From NCBI RefSeq assembly GCF_044597725.1, contig NZ_CP139003.1:2852001-2916000 (forward strand): 64,000 nucleotides of DNA, written 5' to 3'. Both the position numbers and the translations under genes were made by a program. The notes below the pieces were generated by a model that had not been told where the DNA came from, did not search any database, and saw only the letters and a program-made list of their open reading frames with translations. Of the stretch, positions 44,550 through 53,741 are shown one piece after another. Positions within the stretch are counted from its first letter, which is position 1; every line of letters begins with the position of its first letter. This DNA is from Bermanella sp044597725 (GTDB lineage Bacteria > Pseudomonadota > Gammaproteobacteria > Pseudomonadales > Oceanobacteraceae).

Positions 44550-45418
44550 TAACGGTCTTTATGGGGTAAGTTGATGATGCTAGTCGCCGCATTGAGTCCT
44601 TGCTCAAGCCATTGCCTAATTTGCTTGCTGGTATCATCTTCTTTGTCTTTATAGGCACCTATGCGCTTATCGTAAATACCGAGGGCTTGCTGAGCACCTT
44701 GTTTGCTGTTGCGGTTAAGTGCTTCGAACCCTTGCTTAAAACCCACCTCTTGCTCAAGTTGCATAACTAACCGGTGCTCACTAAAGGCAAACACGTAACA
44801 GACTTTGGCTAAATAGTGCGATTGCAAATGACTTTGCACACGTTGCAGTAAGTCTTGCTGTGCGGCCTTAAGTTGATCTTCGAATTCAGCCTGGAGCAAC
44901 GCGATATTTTCCTGCTTATCACTTTTTAAAGGTGCTTCAATGGCAAAATTGTGGGCTAATTTAAAATGATCAATAAGCTTGTCGGCCCGTTTATCTACCA
45001 ATTCAAGAATATAGTGCGTACGCACATAACCGCGCTGTACCGAGGTACGTTCGATTCGGCCAATGCCATGTTCGTTGGTAATAAGTGTTTTACGCCACCC
45101 TGCCGGGCGCTGAATTAAGTGCGGCTTCGATAAGCGCAAATATAATACAATGTCAGCCAGTGGTGGTGTTTGTGTCCAATTTAGAGCCAGCGCTTCTATT
45201 TTAGGGTTGGGCAAATACTGTTGCTGCCCTGTATCGGTCTCTAGCATCATGGCTAGCTCTTTGTGCTTCGCTGTAAGAGCATACTCCGGTGCAATGGCAT
45301 AATCATACCGGATGGTTCCCCATTGCGGCTCTAGACTCGCACAGCCGCTCATCAGTGTGATGACCAGCATAGATGATATGACTATGGATAAGCTGGGGAA
45401 TGTCTTGTTGGTTTCCAC
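44546..45418 (-). CDS. Lipoprotein of unknown function
   Basis: A 290-residue lipoprotein (lipobox LMSGC, Cys26, preceded by SIVISSMLVIT). The rest is Gln-rich and helical, with a stretch (LKSDKQENIALLQAEFEDQL) likely to form a coiled coil. The stop is shared with the AACS gene as a 4-base TTAA overlap. I do not recognise the family. Confidence 0.6.
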   Translation of the reverse strand: METNKTFPSLSIVISSMLVITLMSGCASLEPQWGTIRYDYAIAPEYALTAKHKELAMMLETDTGQQQYLPNPKIEALALNWTQTPPLADIVLYLRLSKPHLIQRPAGWRKTLITNEHGIGRIERTSVQRGYVRTHYILELVDKRADKLIDHFKLAHNFAIEAPLKSDKQENIALLQAEFEDQLKAAQQDLLQRVQSHLQSHYLAKVCYVFAFSEHRLVMQLEQEVGFKQGFEALNRNSKQGAQQALGIYDKRIGAYKDKEDDTSKQIRQWLEQGLNAATSIINLPHKDRY

Positions 45419-45611
45419 TTATTCTTCCATGTATTTTCGGTACGCATATACATTAAATACTAGACCAAAATACTCAGAGAAAAAGATAGTTAAAAATCAA
45501 GCCTATTAATTTTATTTTTCCTCATTACAATGCGCCACTTTTTTGAGATTCTAAACTCGCTCTTAAAATGAAAAAAGAGCCAATCTGATTATTTGTTGTA
45601 CAGAGGATATT

Positions 45612-46184
45612 ATGCTTGTTTTTACCATTACCAACCATGTCACCGATGAAGTTTGGGTAGGCACATGTAAGGACAGCAGTGACGAGCGCTTTGCACAATT
45701 TCAAGAAGCGATGGCGCTGGGCATCAAACATCAGTTTTATAAAGATCTTGAAGACTTTGGTGTACAAAACTTTACGGTCGAAGACTATGCAGTTGCCACC
45801 GATAGAGACGAACTGAGAGATATTGTTGATGAAGCGCTGGAAACCTACGACGGAAAAAGCTTAGTTGGGGTTAAAACCACATTAGGTAAAACCAGCATTG
45901 CAACCGCAGCGCCGCTGCGTTCATCCGTCAAAAAAGCAAAAGAAACCAGCGCCAAACGAACGGTTGCAAGCACTAGCAAGGTAGCCGGCCCAGCGATTAA
46001 AAAAGAATCGCTACCCACTGGCCGCACAAGTGCAAAAAAAGAAAAGCTAATTAAAGAAAAGATTGCGCAAGAAAAAGCTGACCGAGAATCGAAAAAAGCG
46101 AAAAAGATAATGGAAGAAGCCGATGAAATGGCAGCCATTATGGCTAAACTGGATTCGCGCGGCTCATCGTTAAAAAAGCGCTAA
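45612..46184 (+). CDS. GIY-YIG-like domain fused to a basic histone-H1-like tail
   Basis: A 190-residue protein. Residues 1-95 follow the GIY-YIG fold pattern: VFTITNHVTDEVWVGTC (in classical members IYxITN..xYIG), FYKDLEDFGVQNFTVEDYAV and an ETYDGKSLVG ending like the family's last helix. The catalytic Tyr of GIY is Phe and that of YIG is Trp, so nuclease activity is doubtful. Residues about 105-190 are rich in Lys and Ala/Ser-Thr (KKAKETSAKRTVASTSK, ESKKAKKIMEEADEM), a pattern like histone H1 tails, suggesting a DNA- or RNA-binding protein. The ATG at 45612 has GAGGAT upstream. No family is assigned. Confidence 0.6.
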   Translation: MLVFTITNHVTDEVWVGTCKDSSDERFAQFQEAMALGIKHQFYKDLEDFGVQNFTVEDYAVATDRDELRDIVDEALETYDGKSLVGVKTTLGKTSIATAAPLRSSVKKAKETSAKRTVASTSKVAGPAIKKESLPTGRTSAKKEKLIKEKIAQEKADRESKKAKKIMEEADEMAAIMAKLDSRGSSLKKR

Positions 46185-46277
46185 TAAATAACAAGTAAAA
46201 AAACCATCCTTGGTATAATCTCAGCTGACTCACTTAGGGATAGAGTGAGTCATTGGGTGCTGAATACGAGGCAAGAC

Positions 46278-47867
46278 CTACGCTGATTCCTTCAACGTGT
46301 TAGGTGCTGGGTTGCGAATTAAGAAATCAAATGCGCCTAAGCTGGCTTTAGAGCCCTCGCCCATGGCAATGATGATTTGCTTAAATGGAACCGTGGTAAC
46401 ATCACCCGCAGCAAAGACACCCGGTACAGAGGTCTCGCCACGATCGTTAATGATAATCTCACCACGTTCCGACAATTTAATATCACTTCCTTTTAAGAAC
46501 TCACTGTTTGGCACTAAGCCAATTTGCACAAAGATACCCGCCACTTCTACGTGTTTTACTTCACCAGAGTTACGATCTTTGTAATTTAGACCTGTTACTC
46601 GAGTGCCATCCCCTTCCACTTCTGTGGTTTGTGCCATTTTGATAATTTCCACGTTGGGCAGACTGTTGGCTTTATCAATTAACACTTGGTCGGCACGTAA
46701 GGTATCGGCAAACTCTAAAACCGTTACATGTTCAACAATACCAGCTAAATCAATGGCGGCTTCAATGCCCGAGTTACCACCACCAATCACCGCGGTTTTC
46801 TTGCCTTTAAATAAAGGACCATCACAGTGTGGGCAGTAGGCAACACCTTTATTGCGATACTCTTGCTCACCAGGAACATTCATTTCTCTCCAGCGCGCAC
46901 CAGTGGAAAGAATGATGCTGCGAGATTTAAGGCGCGCACCGTTTTCTAGAACAACATGTACATAACCATCTTCGGTTTTGTCTGCTTCTACTATGGCATC
47001 TACTTTTTGCTCCGCCATAATATCCACATCGTAATCTTTAACGTGCTCTTCTAGGCTATGTACAAGCTTTGGACCTTCGGTTTTTTTAACCGAGATAAAG
47101 TTTTCAATACCCATGGTATCGGCCACTTGCCCACCAAAGCGTTCGGCCACTAAGCCTGTACGAATGCCTTTACGAGCTGCATAAATCGCCGCTGATGCCC
47201 CAGCAGGACCACCACCTAAAACCAATACTTCAAACGGTTCTTTCTCGTTGATGGCTTTTGCTTGTTTTTCCGATGCGCCGGTATCTACTTTTTTAAGTAT
47301 TTCGGTCAGCGTCATACGGCCAGATGCGAATGGCTCACCATTCAAGTAAACGCTTGGCACTGCCATAATGTTGCGTTCAGTTACTTCATCTTGGAACGCC
47401 GCACCATCAATCATAGTGGCAGTGATTTTCGGATTAATCACCGACATCATGTTTACCGCCTGAACCACTTCAGGACAGTTTTGACAAGACAGTGAAATAA
47501 ATACTTCAAAGTTTAATTCTTGATCTAAAGAAGCGACCTGATCGATCACTTCTTTTTCTAATTTCATAGGGTGCCCACCCGAGTGCAAAAGGGCTAGGAC
47601 TAAAGATGTAAATTCATGCCCCATAGGCACACCCGCAAAACCAAGTTTTGATTGGGTTTCAGGGTTAACCACTTGCATCATCGGCTTGCGTTCGCTTGCG
47701 CCGTCTTCAACAACCGATACCTTATCGTGTAAACCCGCAATATCGTTGGCGAGCTCGTATAATTTTTTTGCTGTATCACTGTCGTCTAGGCTTAAAACCA
47801 GCTGTACATCGGTTTTTAAATTATCTAAATAAGCCTTTAATTGCTGCTTCATTGAATCATCTAACAT
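46278..47867 (-). CDS. ahpF: Alkyl hydroperoxide reductase subunit F
   Basis: A 529-residue flavoprotein that passes electrons from NADH to AhpC. It has an N-terminal double-thioredoxin-like domain with Cys128 and Cys131 (SLSCQNC), and a C-terminal thioredoxin-reductase-like part with the FAD motif LGGGPAGASAAIYAARKG, the redox pair in AYCPHCDGP, and NAD motif VIGGGNSGIEAAIDLAG. The start MLDDSMKQQLKAYL matches E. coli AhpF. It lies downstream of ahpC on the same strand, separated by 310 bases with two repeat structures. Confidence 0.97.
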   Translation of the reverse strand: MLDDSMKQQLKAYLDNLKTDVQLVLSLDDSDTAKKLYELANDIAGLHDKVSVVEDGASERKPMMQVVNPETQSKLGFAGVPMGHEFTSLVLALLHSGGHPMKLEKEVIDQVASLDQELNFEVFISLSCQNCPEVVQAVNMMSVINPKITATMIDGAAFQDEVTERNIMAVPSVYLNGEPFASGRMTLTEILKKVDTGASEKQAKAINEKEPFEVLVLGGGPAGASAAIYAARKGIRTGLVAERFGGQVADTMGIENFISVKKTEGPKLVHSLEEHVKDYDVDIMAEQKVDAIVEADKTEDGYVHVVLENGARLKSRSIILSTGARWREMNVPGEQEYRNKGVAYCPHCDGPLFKGKKTAVIGGGNSGIEAAIDLAGIVEHVTVLEFADTLRADQVLIDKANSLPNVEIIKMAQTTEVEGDGTRVTGLNYKDRNSGEVKHVEVAGIFVQIGLVPNSEFLKGSDIKLSERGEIIINDRGETSVPGVFAAGDVTTVPFKQIIIAMGEGSKASLGAFDFLIRNPAPNTLKESA

Positions 47868-47917
47868 AGTGATACCTTATCTTTAATGCCTATTATTGAA
47901 TGTCTGTTGTCTAATCA

Positions 47918-47965
47918 TTAATGGTTGATTGATAGTTTTTAGTTGTTAATGGTTGATTGTTAGTT
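47918..47965. repeat. Two 28-bp direct repeat units in the ahpC-ahpF gap
   Basis: The unit TTAATGGTTGATTG (47918-47931) recurs at 47946-47959 with the same 28-base offset, and the following TAGTT is also repeated. It lies about 50 bases before ahpF and looks like a simple tandem duplication. Confidence 0.7.
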
Positions 47966-48060
47966 AACGCTAAATTTGAAGATAGGGAGTGAAAGCCATG
48001 CAATCACTCCCTAAATTTTTGCGCTTTAGAGCGCTAGCGAGGCAACTACACCCCGCTATG

Positions 48061-48181
48061 TTAAAGCGTTACTGAGGAAGCTTAGGCGAGGCGAAGTAAT
48101 TGATTCACGCGCAGCGTATTGTGATACGTGAGCACTGAATCAAGTGCTTCAACAAAGCCTAAGCAACGCAAGTAGCTTTAA
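48061..48181. repeat. 121-bp nested inverted repeat after ahpC
   Basis: Four nested complementary arms: TTAAAGC/GCTTTAA (48061-48067, 48175-48181), GCTTAGGC/GCCTAAGC (48080-48087, 48157-48164), TTGATTCA/TGAATCAA (48100-48107, 48136-48143) and CGTAT/ATACG (48115-48119, 48124-48128), plus a GAAG/CTTC pair between the second and third. The order is symmetric with similar-size internal loops, so it folds into one long imperfect hairpin. It starts at the ahpC stop codon. It could be an RNA structure that separates or protects the ahpC message, or a palindromic repeat element. Confidence 0.75.
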
Positions 48182-48744
48182 ATCTTGCCAACAAGATCTA
48201 GAGAAGGCGCAAGTGTCTCTTCACCTTCTTTCCATTTTGCTGGGCAAACTTCGCCTGGATTGTTACGAACATATTGCGCTGCTTTTACTTTACGCATTAG
48301 GTCGTCTGCATCACGGCCAATACCTTCGGCAGTGATTTCCATGGCTTGGATGATGCCATCAGGATCAACTAGGAAAGTTGCACGGTCTGCAAGACCTTGA
48401 CCTTCACGCATAACACCGAAGTTGTTAGTGATGTTACCGGTTTGGTCGCCTAGCATGTAGTAGTTGATTTTGCCGATTGTTTCAGACGCATCGTGCCAAG
48501 CTTTGTGAGTGAAGTGTGTATCTGTTGATACAGAGAACACTTCTACGCCTAGCTTTTGTAGCTCTTCGTATTTGTCTGCTACGTCACCTAGCTCTGTTGG
48601 GCATACGAATGTGAAGTCGGCTGGGTAGAAGAAAAATACAGCCCATTTACCTTTTACATCTTGCTCTGTTACTTCAACGAACTCGCCTTCTTTAAAAGCA
48701 GTTGCTGTAAATGGCTTAATTTCAGTATTAACCAATGTGGTCAT
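48178..48744 (-). CDS. ahpC: Alkyl hydroperoxide reductase subunit C (peroxiredoxin)
   Basis: A 188-residue typical two-Cys peroxiredoxin that reduces organic peroxides and hydrogen peroxide. The peroxidatic Cys48 is in FYPADFTFVCPTELGD and the resolving Cys in GEVCPAKW near residue 167. ATG 48744 (MTTLVNTEI) has GGAGC before it; the longer in-frame start four codons upstream is less likely. It is transcribed ahead of ahpF. Long structured sequence after its stop may let ahpC be made in excess over ahpF. Confidence 0.97.
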   Translation of the reverse strand: MTTLVNTEIKPFTATAFKEGEFVEVTEQDVKGKWAVFFFYPADFTFVCPTELGDVADKYEELQKLGVEVFSVSTDTHFTHKAWHDASETIGKINYYMLGDQTGNITNNFGVMREGQGLADRATFLVDPDGIIQAMEITAEGIGRDADDLMRKVKAAQYVRNNPGEVCPAKWKEGEETLAPSLDLVGKI

Positions 48745-48868
48745 AGATTGCTCCAATTTAATGTGTGTTTAGGGTTTCAAAATGTGTTCTGAATTCTTGC
48801 CTCGAATTCATGGGCACACTTTAACGGGGGTTTGCTAATATTAGAAATTGATTGTATTTATACAGTCC

Positions 48869-48883
48869 ATAGTAAATAACTAT
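48869..48883. promoter_or_regulatory. Possible OxyR half-site upstream of ahpC
   Basis: ATAG-N7-CTAT (48869-48872 and 48880-48883) lies about 125 bases before the ahpC start. It matches one half of the four-tetranucleotide OxyR consensus; the other half at the right spacing is poor (TATT, AGTA), so regulation by OxyR is plausible but not shown. Confidence 0.35.
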
Positions 48884-48912
48884 AACCACATATTAACCAA
48901 TAGTATTAGCAC

Positions 48913-48955
48913 AAAAAAGCCACAGCCAGCCCTTGTGAGGACCGATCTGTGGCTT
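48913..48955 (-). terminator. Terminator of the fatty-acid desaturase gene
   Basis: On the minus strand AAGCCACAG pairs with CTGTGGCTT (9 bp) enclosing a 21-base loop, followed by six T. It lies just after the desaturase stop (48973) and would stop its transcript. Confidence 0.75.
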
Positions 48956-48972
48956 GTTAGAAAAAACAGTGA

Positions 48973-50169
48973 TTAAGCTGTTTTTTGCATACTGTAGTAT
49001 TTAAGGCTGTCGGCAAACTCTTGCAAAGCTTTTATGCCCGACTCTTCGGCACGTTTGCACCAGTCTTCTAATGCATGAATAAGCTCTTCGCTGCTTGCGC
49101 TGCGCTTTTTCCATACTTTTTGCAAATCTTGCTTCATTTCATAAAGCTTTTGCATCATTTCGTTCTTTTCTAGCAAGATTTCAAGTTGTTGTTGGTGCTT
49201 TTCACTCAGCAGGCTTTGCTCACGAGTCAGTAAACGTTTAGCACGCTTCATAAGCGGCATGGTCTCTTCACAGGCTTGCTGGCGTTGTTCTGCAACCACT
49301 GGCTTGATAACGCGTTTGCGGAATTTGGCCATTATCTGGAAGCGGTTATTAGCGGCTGCCATAACCGCATCAACATCCAACATGCTTTTTTGCTTATTAA
49401 CATGAACAACCGGGCCTTGACGCACATTCTTGACCAAACCAAGCTTTTTGAACAGCTGGATATAACCCCAACCAATATCAAACTCCCACGGTTTAACCGA
49501 TAGCTTGGCCGAGTTTGGATAGGTGTGGTGGTTATTATGCAATTCTTCGCCGCCAATCCATAAACCCACAGGGCTAATGTTGGTCGCTGCATCGGCACAT
49601 TCAAAGTTGCGATAGCCAAACCAGTGACCTAGGCCATTGATCACACCAGCAGCATGGAACGGCATCCAAAGCATTTGAATCGCCCAAACTGTGATACCGA
49701 TGGCACCAAACATGGCGATATTAAGGGCCAATAAGGTGAATATACCTAAAAGCTTAAATTTGGAGTAAAGATTACGCTCCATCCAGTCATCAGGACAGCC
49801 TTTGCCATACCGAGTGGTGGTTTCTTCGTTAGATGCTTCTGTCTTATATAGCTCGGCGCCCGTTAATAATACGGTTTTTAGGCCTTTAACGACGGGCGAA
49901 TGGGGATCTTCGTCGGTTTCACACTTAGCATGGTGCTTACGGTGAACGCTCACCCACTCACGGGTGACGGTTGCCGTGGTGAACCACGCCCAAAAGCGGA
50001 AAAAATGGGCCAATGCTGGATGCATGTCCATAGCGCGGTGAGCCATGGCACGGTGCAAATACACAGTGACGGTGATGATAGATAAATGGGTCATAAGCAG
50101 GGTGTAGCCTGCGATTTCCCAGCCAGAAGCGTTTAATAAGCCATTGGCCAATATATCCAATAAATTCAT
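48973..50169 (-). CDS. Acyl-CoA/fatty acid delta-9 desaturase
   Basis: A 398-residue membrane di-iron desaturase. The three histidine boxes are present: HRAMAH (His39-His44), HRKHH (His76-His80) and HNNHH in EELHNNHHTYPN. Four membrane helices surround them. The C-terminal about 130 residues are a Glu/Lys/Leu-rich helical extension (EKHQQQLEILLEKNEMMQKL), which is common in DesA/DesB-type gammaproteobacterial enzymes. It inserts cis double bonds in acyl chains using oxygen, giving membrane-fluidity control. The 228-base gap before ahpC holds this gene's terminator and the ahpC promoter region. Confidence 0.9.
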   Translation of the reverse strand: MNLLDILANGLLNASGWEIAGYTLLMTHLSIITVTVYLHRAMAHRAMDMHPALAHFFRFWAWFTTATVTREWVSVHRKHHAKCETDEDPHSPVVKGLKTVLLTGAELYKTEASNEETTTRYGKGCPDDWMERNLYSKFKLLGIFTLLALNIAMFGAIGITVWAIQMLWMPFHAAGVINGLGHWFGYRNFECADAATNISPVGLWIGGEELHNNHHTYPNSAKLSVKPWEFDIGWGYIQLFKKLGLVKNVRQGPVVHVNKQKSMLDVDAVMAAANNRFQIMAKFRKRVIKPVVAEQRQQACEETMPLMKRAKRLLTREQSLLSEKHQQQLEILLEKNEMMQKLYEMKQDLQKVWKKRSASSEELIHALEDWCKRAEESGIKALQEFADSLKYYSMQKTA

Positions 50170-50256
50170 TAATACTCTCTTTATTAGTATGTGTTACAGC
50201 GAACGAGTGTACACCTAACGGCGGTAATTACCCATAGCTTGTGGCCGAAAATACCA

Positions 50257-51057
50257 TTAATTTTCGAATAAGTACGCAAAAGCAATGCCCCCGGTCAAGT
50301 TATGCTGTGTATCCACAAGAGGGCTATCAAGAAAGCTGGCATCGGATATATTGACATAGCGCACAAATCCGGCCGCCAGCCAGCCATGCCAAAGTACGGC
50401 TGTACTGTAGGCAATTTGGTATCCGCCAAAACCATCACTGGCTTCGTATTGGTTGCGGTCAGGCGTAATATCTCGATTTTCTACGCCGTAGATATAATCA
50501 TGATAGTTCGCATTGGCCGAACGCACACCCATGGATAACTGCGGTCTGATTTCATAACCGTTTATAAAGTAGCCTCGACGCCAGACAACTCGGGGGTTAA
50601 CGGTAAACCCGCGATAACGGGCTTGGGTAAAATCGGTACTTGTGGCTAAGCGCACAGGCAGTTCAAAAAATAGAGCATTATCTTGGCGTCTATTGCCTAA
50701 AAAATAGTAATGCAGGGCTGGACCAGCCTCAATAATAAAGTCGAGATCATCCATTCCTTGGCGCGCTTGGCTTTCGTCACTATCGACTTTTACTGCACCA
50801 CCAAAACTTAGCTCTAAGCTCCAGTTACCCGCTTGCCATAGGTTACCTTGGATAAGATTTCGATCGATGGTTAATTTATCGCTACGGTAGCGCAAATAAG
50901 GGAATGGAATAACATAAGTTTCCCCTTCATCACTGCCGATATAGTGTGGCACATGGGCTGCGGTTAAACCTAAGCCTACTTCCAGTTCGGCATGGGCAAT
51001 TTGTGATAGAGAACTCAGTAAAAATACACCTATAACAGCAAATACGCGTTGAATCAT
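50257..51057 (-). CDS. MipA/OmpV family outer-membrane protein
   Basis: A 266-residue protein with a signal peptide (VFAVIGVFLLSSLSQIAHA, cut after AHA) and the MipA/OmpV beginning GLGLTAAHVPHYIGSDEGET YVIPFPYLRYRS, split here by the reader into two motifs: VPHYIGSDEG and PFPYLRYRSDKL. The body alternates strand segments with aromatic turns, and the C-terminus AYLFEN ends in an aromatic-rich strand typical of outer-membrane proteins. Family members act in scaffolding of murein enzymes or as surface antigens; a specific role here is not known. Confidence 0.85.
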   Translation of the reverse strand: MIQRVFAVIGVFLLSSLSQIAHAELEVGLGLTAAHVPHYIGSDEGETYVIPFPYLRYRSDKLTIDRNLIQGNLWQAGNWSLELSFGGAVKVDSDESQARQGMDDLDFIIEAGPALHYYFLGNRRQDNALFFELPVRLATSTDFTQARYRGFTVNPRVVWRRGYFINGYEIRPQLSMGVRSANANYHDYIYGVENRDITPDRNQYEASDGFGGYQIAYSTAVLWHGWLAAGFVRYVNISDASFLDSPLVDTQHNLTGGIAFAYLFEN

Positions 51058-51105
51058 GGGATACCTAATAATTGATCTATACTCTTTATCAGTGCCTCGT
51101 TATGG

Positions 51106-51531
51106 ATGAAAACACAGCAAATGAAACTTAGCGACATCATGAAAAAAAATGTGGTGACCGTAGATCATGAGGCCTCCCTTTGGGAGGTAAAGATGGTATT
51201 CAACAATACCAAGTTTCACCACTTGTTGGTCACAGAGAGTAAAGTACTTATAGGTGTATTAAGCGACCGCGATTATTTAAAAGCGGTTAGCCCACACCTA
51301 GGTACCGAGCAGCAAAGCGCCAAAGACACCGCTACTCTTAATACTCGTGTACATACTATTATGAGCCGTAAGCTTCATACGCTCACACCGGAACATTCGA
51401 TCATGGATGCGGTAAAACTGTTCAATCAGCGGAGTATTTCGTGTATTCCTATTGTGAACAGCAATATGAGCATTGCTGGCATCATCAGTTGGCGCGACAT
51501 TATGCGCACCATCGAAGCTCTGCAAGCCTAA
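51106..51531 (+). CDS. CBS domain pair protein
   Basis: A 141-residue protein made of two CBS motifs: LSDIMKKNVVTVDHEASLWEV with LIGVLSDRDYLKAV, and HTIMSRKLHTLTPEHSIMDAV with IAGIISWRDIMRTI. CBS pairs bind adenosine nucleotides and regulate attached or partner proteins. With no other domain, this is a stand-alone regulator of unknown partner. Its stop codon overlaps that of ygiQ by 4 bases (CTAA). Confidence 0.88.
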   Translation: MKTQQMKLSDIMKKNVVTVDHEASLWEVKMVFNNTKFHHLLVTESKVLIGVLSDRDYLKAVSPHLGTEQQSAKDTATLNTRVHTIMSRKLHTLTPEHSIMDAVKLFNQRSISCIPIVNSNMSIAGIISWRDIMRTIEALQA

Positions 51532-53741
51532 CGTTTTTTCTTTTTAGGGTTTTTAGGCAAACCCGTATGCTGGGTTTTTGCATGAAACTTTTTACCCGCT
51601 GCAAAGGTTTTTTCGGGCACATATTTACGCCCTTGCCTACGGGCGTCTTTTTCACGGCCCGACTCAGGCGGCACCAAATGGGTAGGACCTCGCCCAATTA
51701 GATGCGCTTTACCCATTTTCTTTAATGCTTTACGAATAAGCGGCCAGCTTTCTGGGTCGTGATAGCGCAAAAATGCTTTGTGTAGTGCCCTTTGCTCTTT
51801 ATTTTTTGCTGATGTCACGGGCGAATCGTTACTGCGCTTTATTGGCTTTAACGGGTTACGCTCGGTGGCATACATAGTACTAGCAGTCGCCATAGGGCTT
51901 GGGTAAAAGTTTTGTACTTGATCGACTTTGAAATTATTTTCTTTAAGCCATAAGGCCAAATTCATCATGTCTTTATCGGTACTACCTGGGTGAGCACTAA
52001 TAAAGTAAGGAATAAGATATTGTTTTTTACCCGCCTCTTTAGAGAATTTTTCAAACATTTCTTTAAAGCGATAGTAGGTGCCCATACCCGGTTTCATCAT
52101 TTTAGTAAGCGGACCATCTTCACTGTGTTCTGGGGCTATTTTTAAATAGCCACCCACATGGTGGGTCACCAGTTCTTTTACATATTCTGGGTCTTCTACT
52201 GCTAAGTCATAACGTAAACCAGATGCTACTGCCACACGTTTAACACCACTGATGTTTCGCGCTTTACGATATAGCTGAGTTGTGGGGCTATGGTCCGTAT
52301 TTAAATTGCTGCAAATAGTGGGGTACACACAACTTGGACGACGGCAATTTTCTTCAATTTGCTTCGACTTACAGGTGAGCTGGTACATGTTGGCGGTTGG
52401 TCCACCAAGGTCACTAATTGTGCCGGTAAAACCTGGGGTAAGATCACGAATATTTTCAATTTCTTTTAAAATAGACGCTTCAGAGCGGCTTTGAATAATG
52501 CGCCCTTCGTGCTCGGTAATACTGCAAAAAGTACAACCGCCAAAACAACCACGCATGATATTCACACTAAAACGAATCATGTCGTAGGCAGGGATTTTAG
52601 CATCGCCATAAACCGGATGTGGCACGCGTTTATAAGGATGTTCGAACGCCCAGTCTAGTTCGTCAGTTTCTAACGGAATAGGTGGTGGATTCATCCATAC
52701 CTGGTCACGCCCATGGGCTTGAACCAAAGCTCGGGCATTACCTGGGTTGGTTTCTTTATGGAACACCCTATCCATGTGCGCGTACAACGCAGGGTCTTTT
52801 TTAATTTGCTGTAAATTGGGCAAGCGAATATACGACGAATTGGGATCGGTCTGGCGCATTTGCGAGTGAGGCACAATATTAACGACTTGTGCACCTTCGG
52901 CTTTAAGTGATTGCTCTTGCGCTTTTGCGTCCTCATCAATCATTTCATAGGGGCTTTTGTGCTTTTTGACTGGGCCGGGTTGGTCGATATCTGTGCTATC
53001 AATTTCGGTCCAGTCTTGGGGCATAACTTTGCGTAAAAACCCGGTTCCACGAACATCGTTAATCTCGTGAATAGATTCCCCTGCCCCCAGTCTATGGGCA
53101 ACATCAATTAATGCGCGTTCGGCGTTACCATAAAACAGCATATCGGCCGTGCTATCGAGCAAAACACTACCGCGAATTCGGTCTTGCCAATAATCGTAAT
53201 GGCTTAGACGACGTAAACTGGCTTCGATACCACCAATAATAATAGGCACATCTTTTTTATAAATTTCCCGTAACTTTTGCGTATAAACCGTTACTGCTCG
53301 GTCGGGACGCTTACCACCTTCATTATTTGGTGTGTAGGCATCATCGTGGCGCATGCGTTTATCGGCCGTATAGCGGTTAATCATACTATCCATATTACCC
53401 GCCGATACCCCAAAAAAGAGGTTGGGCTTGCCTAATACTTGAAAGCTTTCAAGGTTTGTCCAGTCAGGCTGACAAATAAGCCCCACACGAAAGCCTTGTG
53501 CTTCTAAAGTACGACCAATAACCGCCATACCAAAGCTTGGATGATCGACATAGGCATCACCACAGACGATGATCACATCGCAACTATCCCAGCCTAGAGC
53601 ATCCATTTCTTTGCGCGACATAGGCAAAAACGGCGCAGGTTCCAACCCTTCTCGATAAGGTTGGTAACGCGTAATGTTTTTAGGCTGTTTATTTTGGCTA
53701 ACTTTCAAGTTAACCATTGCGGACTGTGACGCTGCACTCAT
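51528..53741 (-). CDS. ygiQ: YgiQ family radical SAM protein
   Basis: A 737-residue protein of the YgiQ family. The radical SAM [4Fe-4S] motif CFGGCTFC lies near the middle (before ITEHEG), and the family parts DALGWDSCDVIIVCGDAYVDHPSFG at the N-terminus and the C-terminal basic tail PKNPKKKKR are present. The first part of that motif is DALGWDSCDVIIVCGDAYVD. YgiQ is conserved but its substrate is unknown. ATG 53741 is chosen because family members start near MSAASQ..; longer starts lack ribosome sites. Confidence 0.88.
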   Translation of the reverse strand: MSAASQSAMVNLKVSQNKQPKNITRYQPYREGLEPAPFLPMSRKEMDALGWDSCDVIIVCGDAYVDHPSFGMAVIGRTLEAQGFRVGLICQPDWTNLESFQVLGKPNLFFGVSAGNMDSMINRYTADKRMRHDDAYTPNNEGGKRPDRAVTVYTQKLREIYKKDVPIIIGGIEASLRRLSHYDYWQDRIRGSVLLDSTADMLFYGNAERALIDVAHRLGAGESIHEINDVRGTGFLRKVMPQDWTEIDSTDIDQPGPVKKHKSPYEMIDEDAKAQEQSLKAEGAQVVNIVPHSQMRQTDPNSSYIRLPNLQQIKKDPALYAHMDRVFHKETNPGNARALVQAHGRDQVWMNPPPIPLETDELDWAFEHPYKRVPHPVYGDAKIPAYDMIRFSVNIMRGCFGGCTFCSITEHEGRIIQSRSEASILKEIENIRDLTPGFTGTISDLGGPTANMYQLTCKSKQIEENCRRPSCVYPTICSNLNTDHSPTTQLYRKARNISGVKRVAVASGLRYDLAVEDPEYVKELVTHHVGGYLKIAPEHSEDGPLTKMMKPGMGTYYRFKEMFEKFSKEAGKKQYLIPYFISAHPGSTDKDMMNLALWLKENNFKVDQVQNFYPSPMATASTMYATERNPLKPIKRSNDSPVTSAKNKEQRALHKAFLRYHDPESWPLIRKALKKMGKAHLIGRGPTHLVPPESGREKDARRQGRKYVPEKTFAAGKKFHAKTQHTGLPKNPKKKKR

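Noticed and set aside
47918..47965. CRISPR-like array
   Set aside because: Only two units, without distinct spacers or cas genes; it is a simple direct repeat.
48869..48905. Full OxyR operator upstream of ahpC
   Set aside because: Only one ATAG-N7-CTAT half is good; the second half at the correct spacing does not match.
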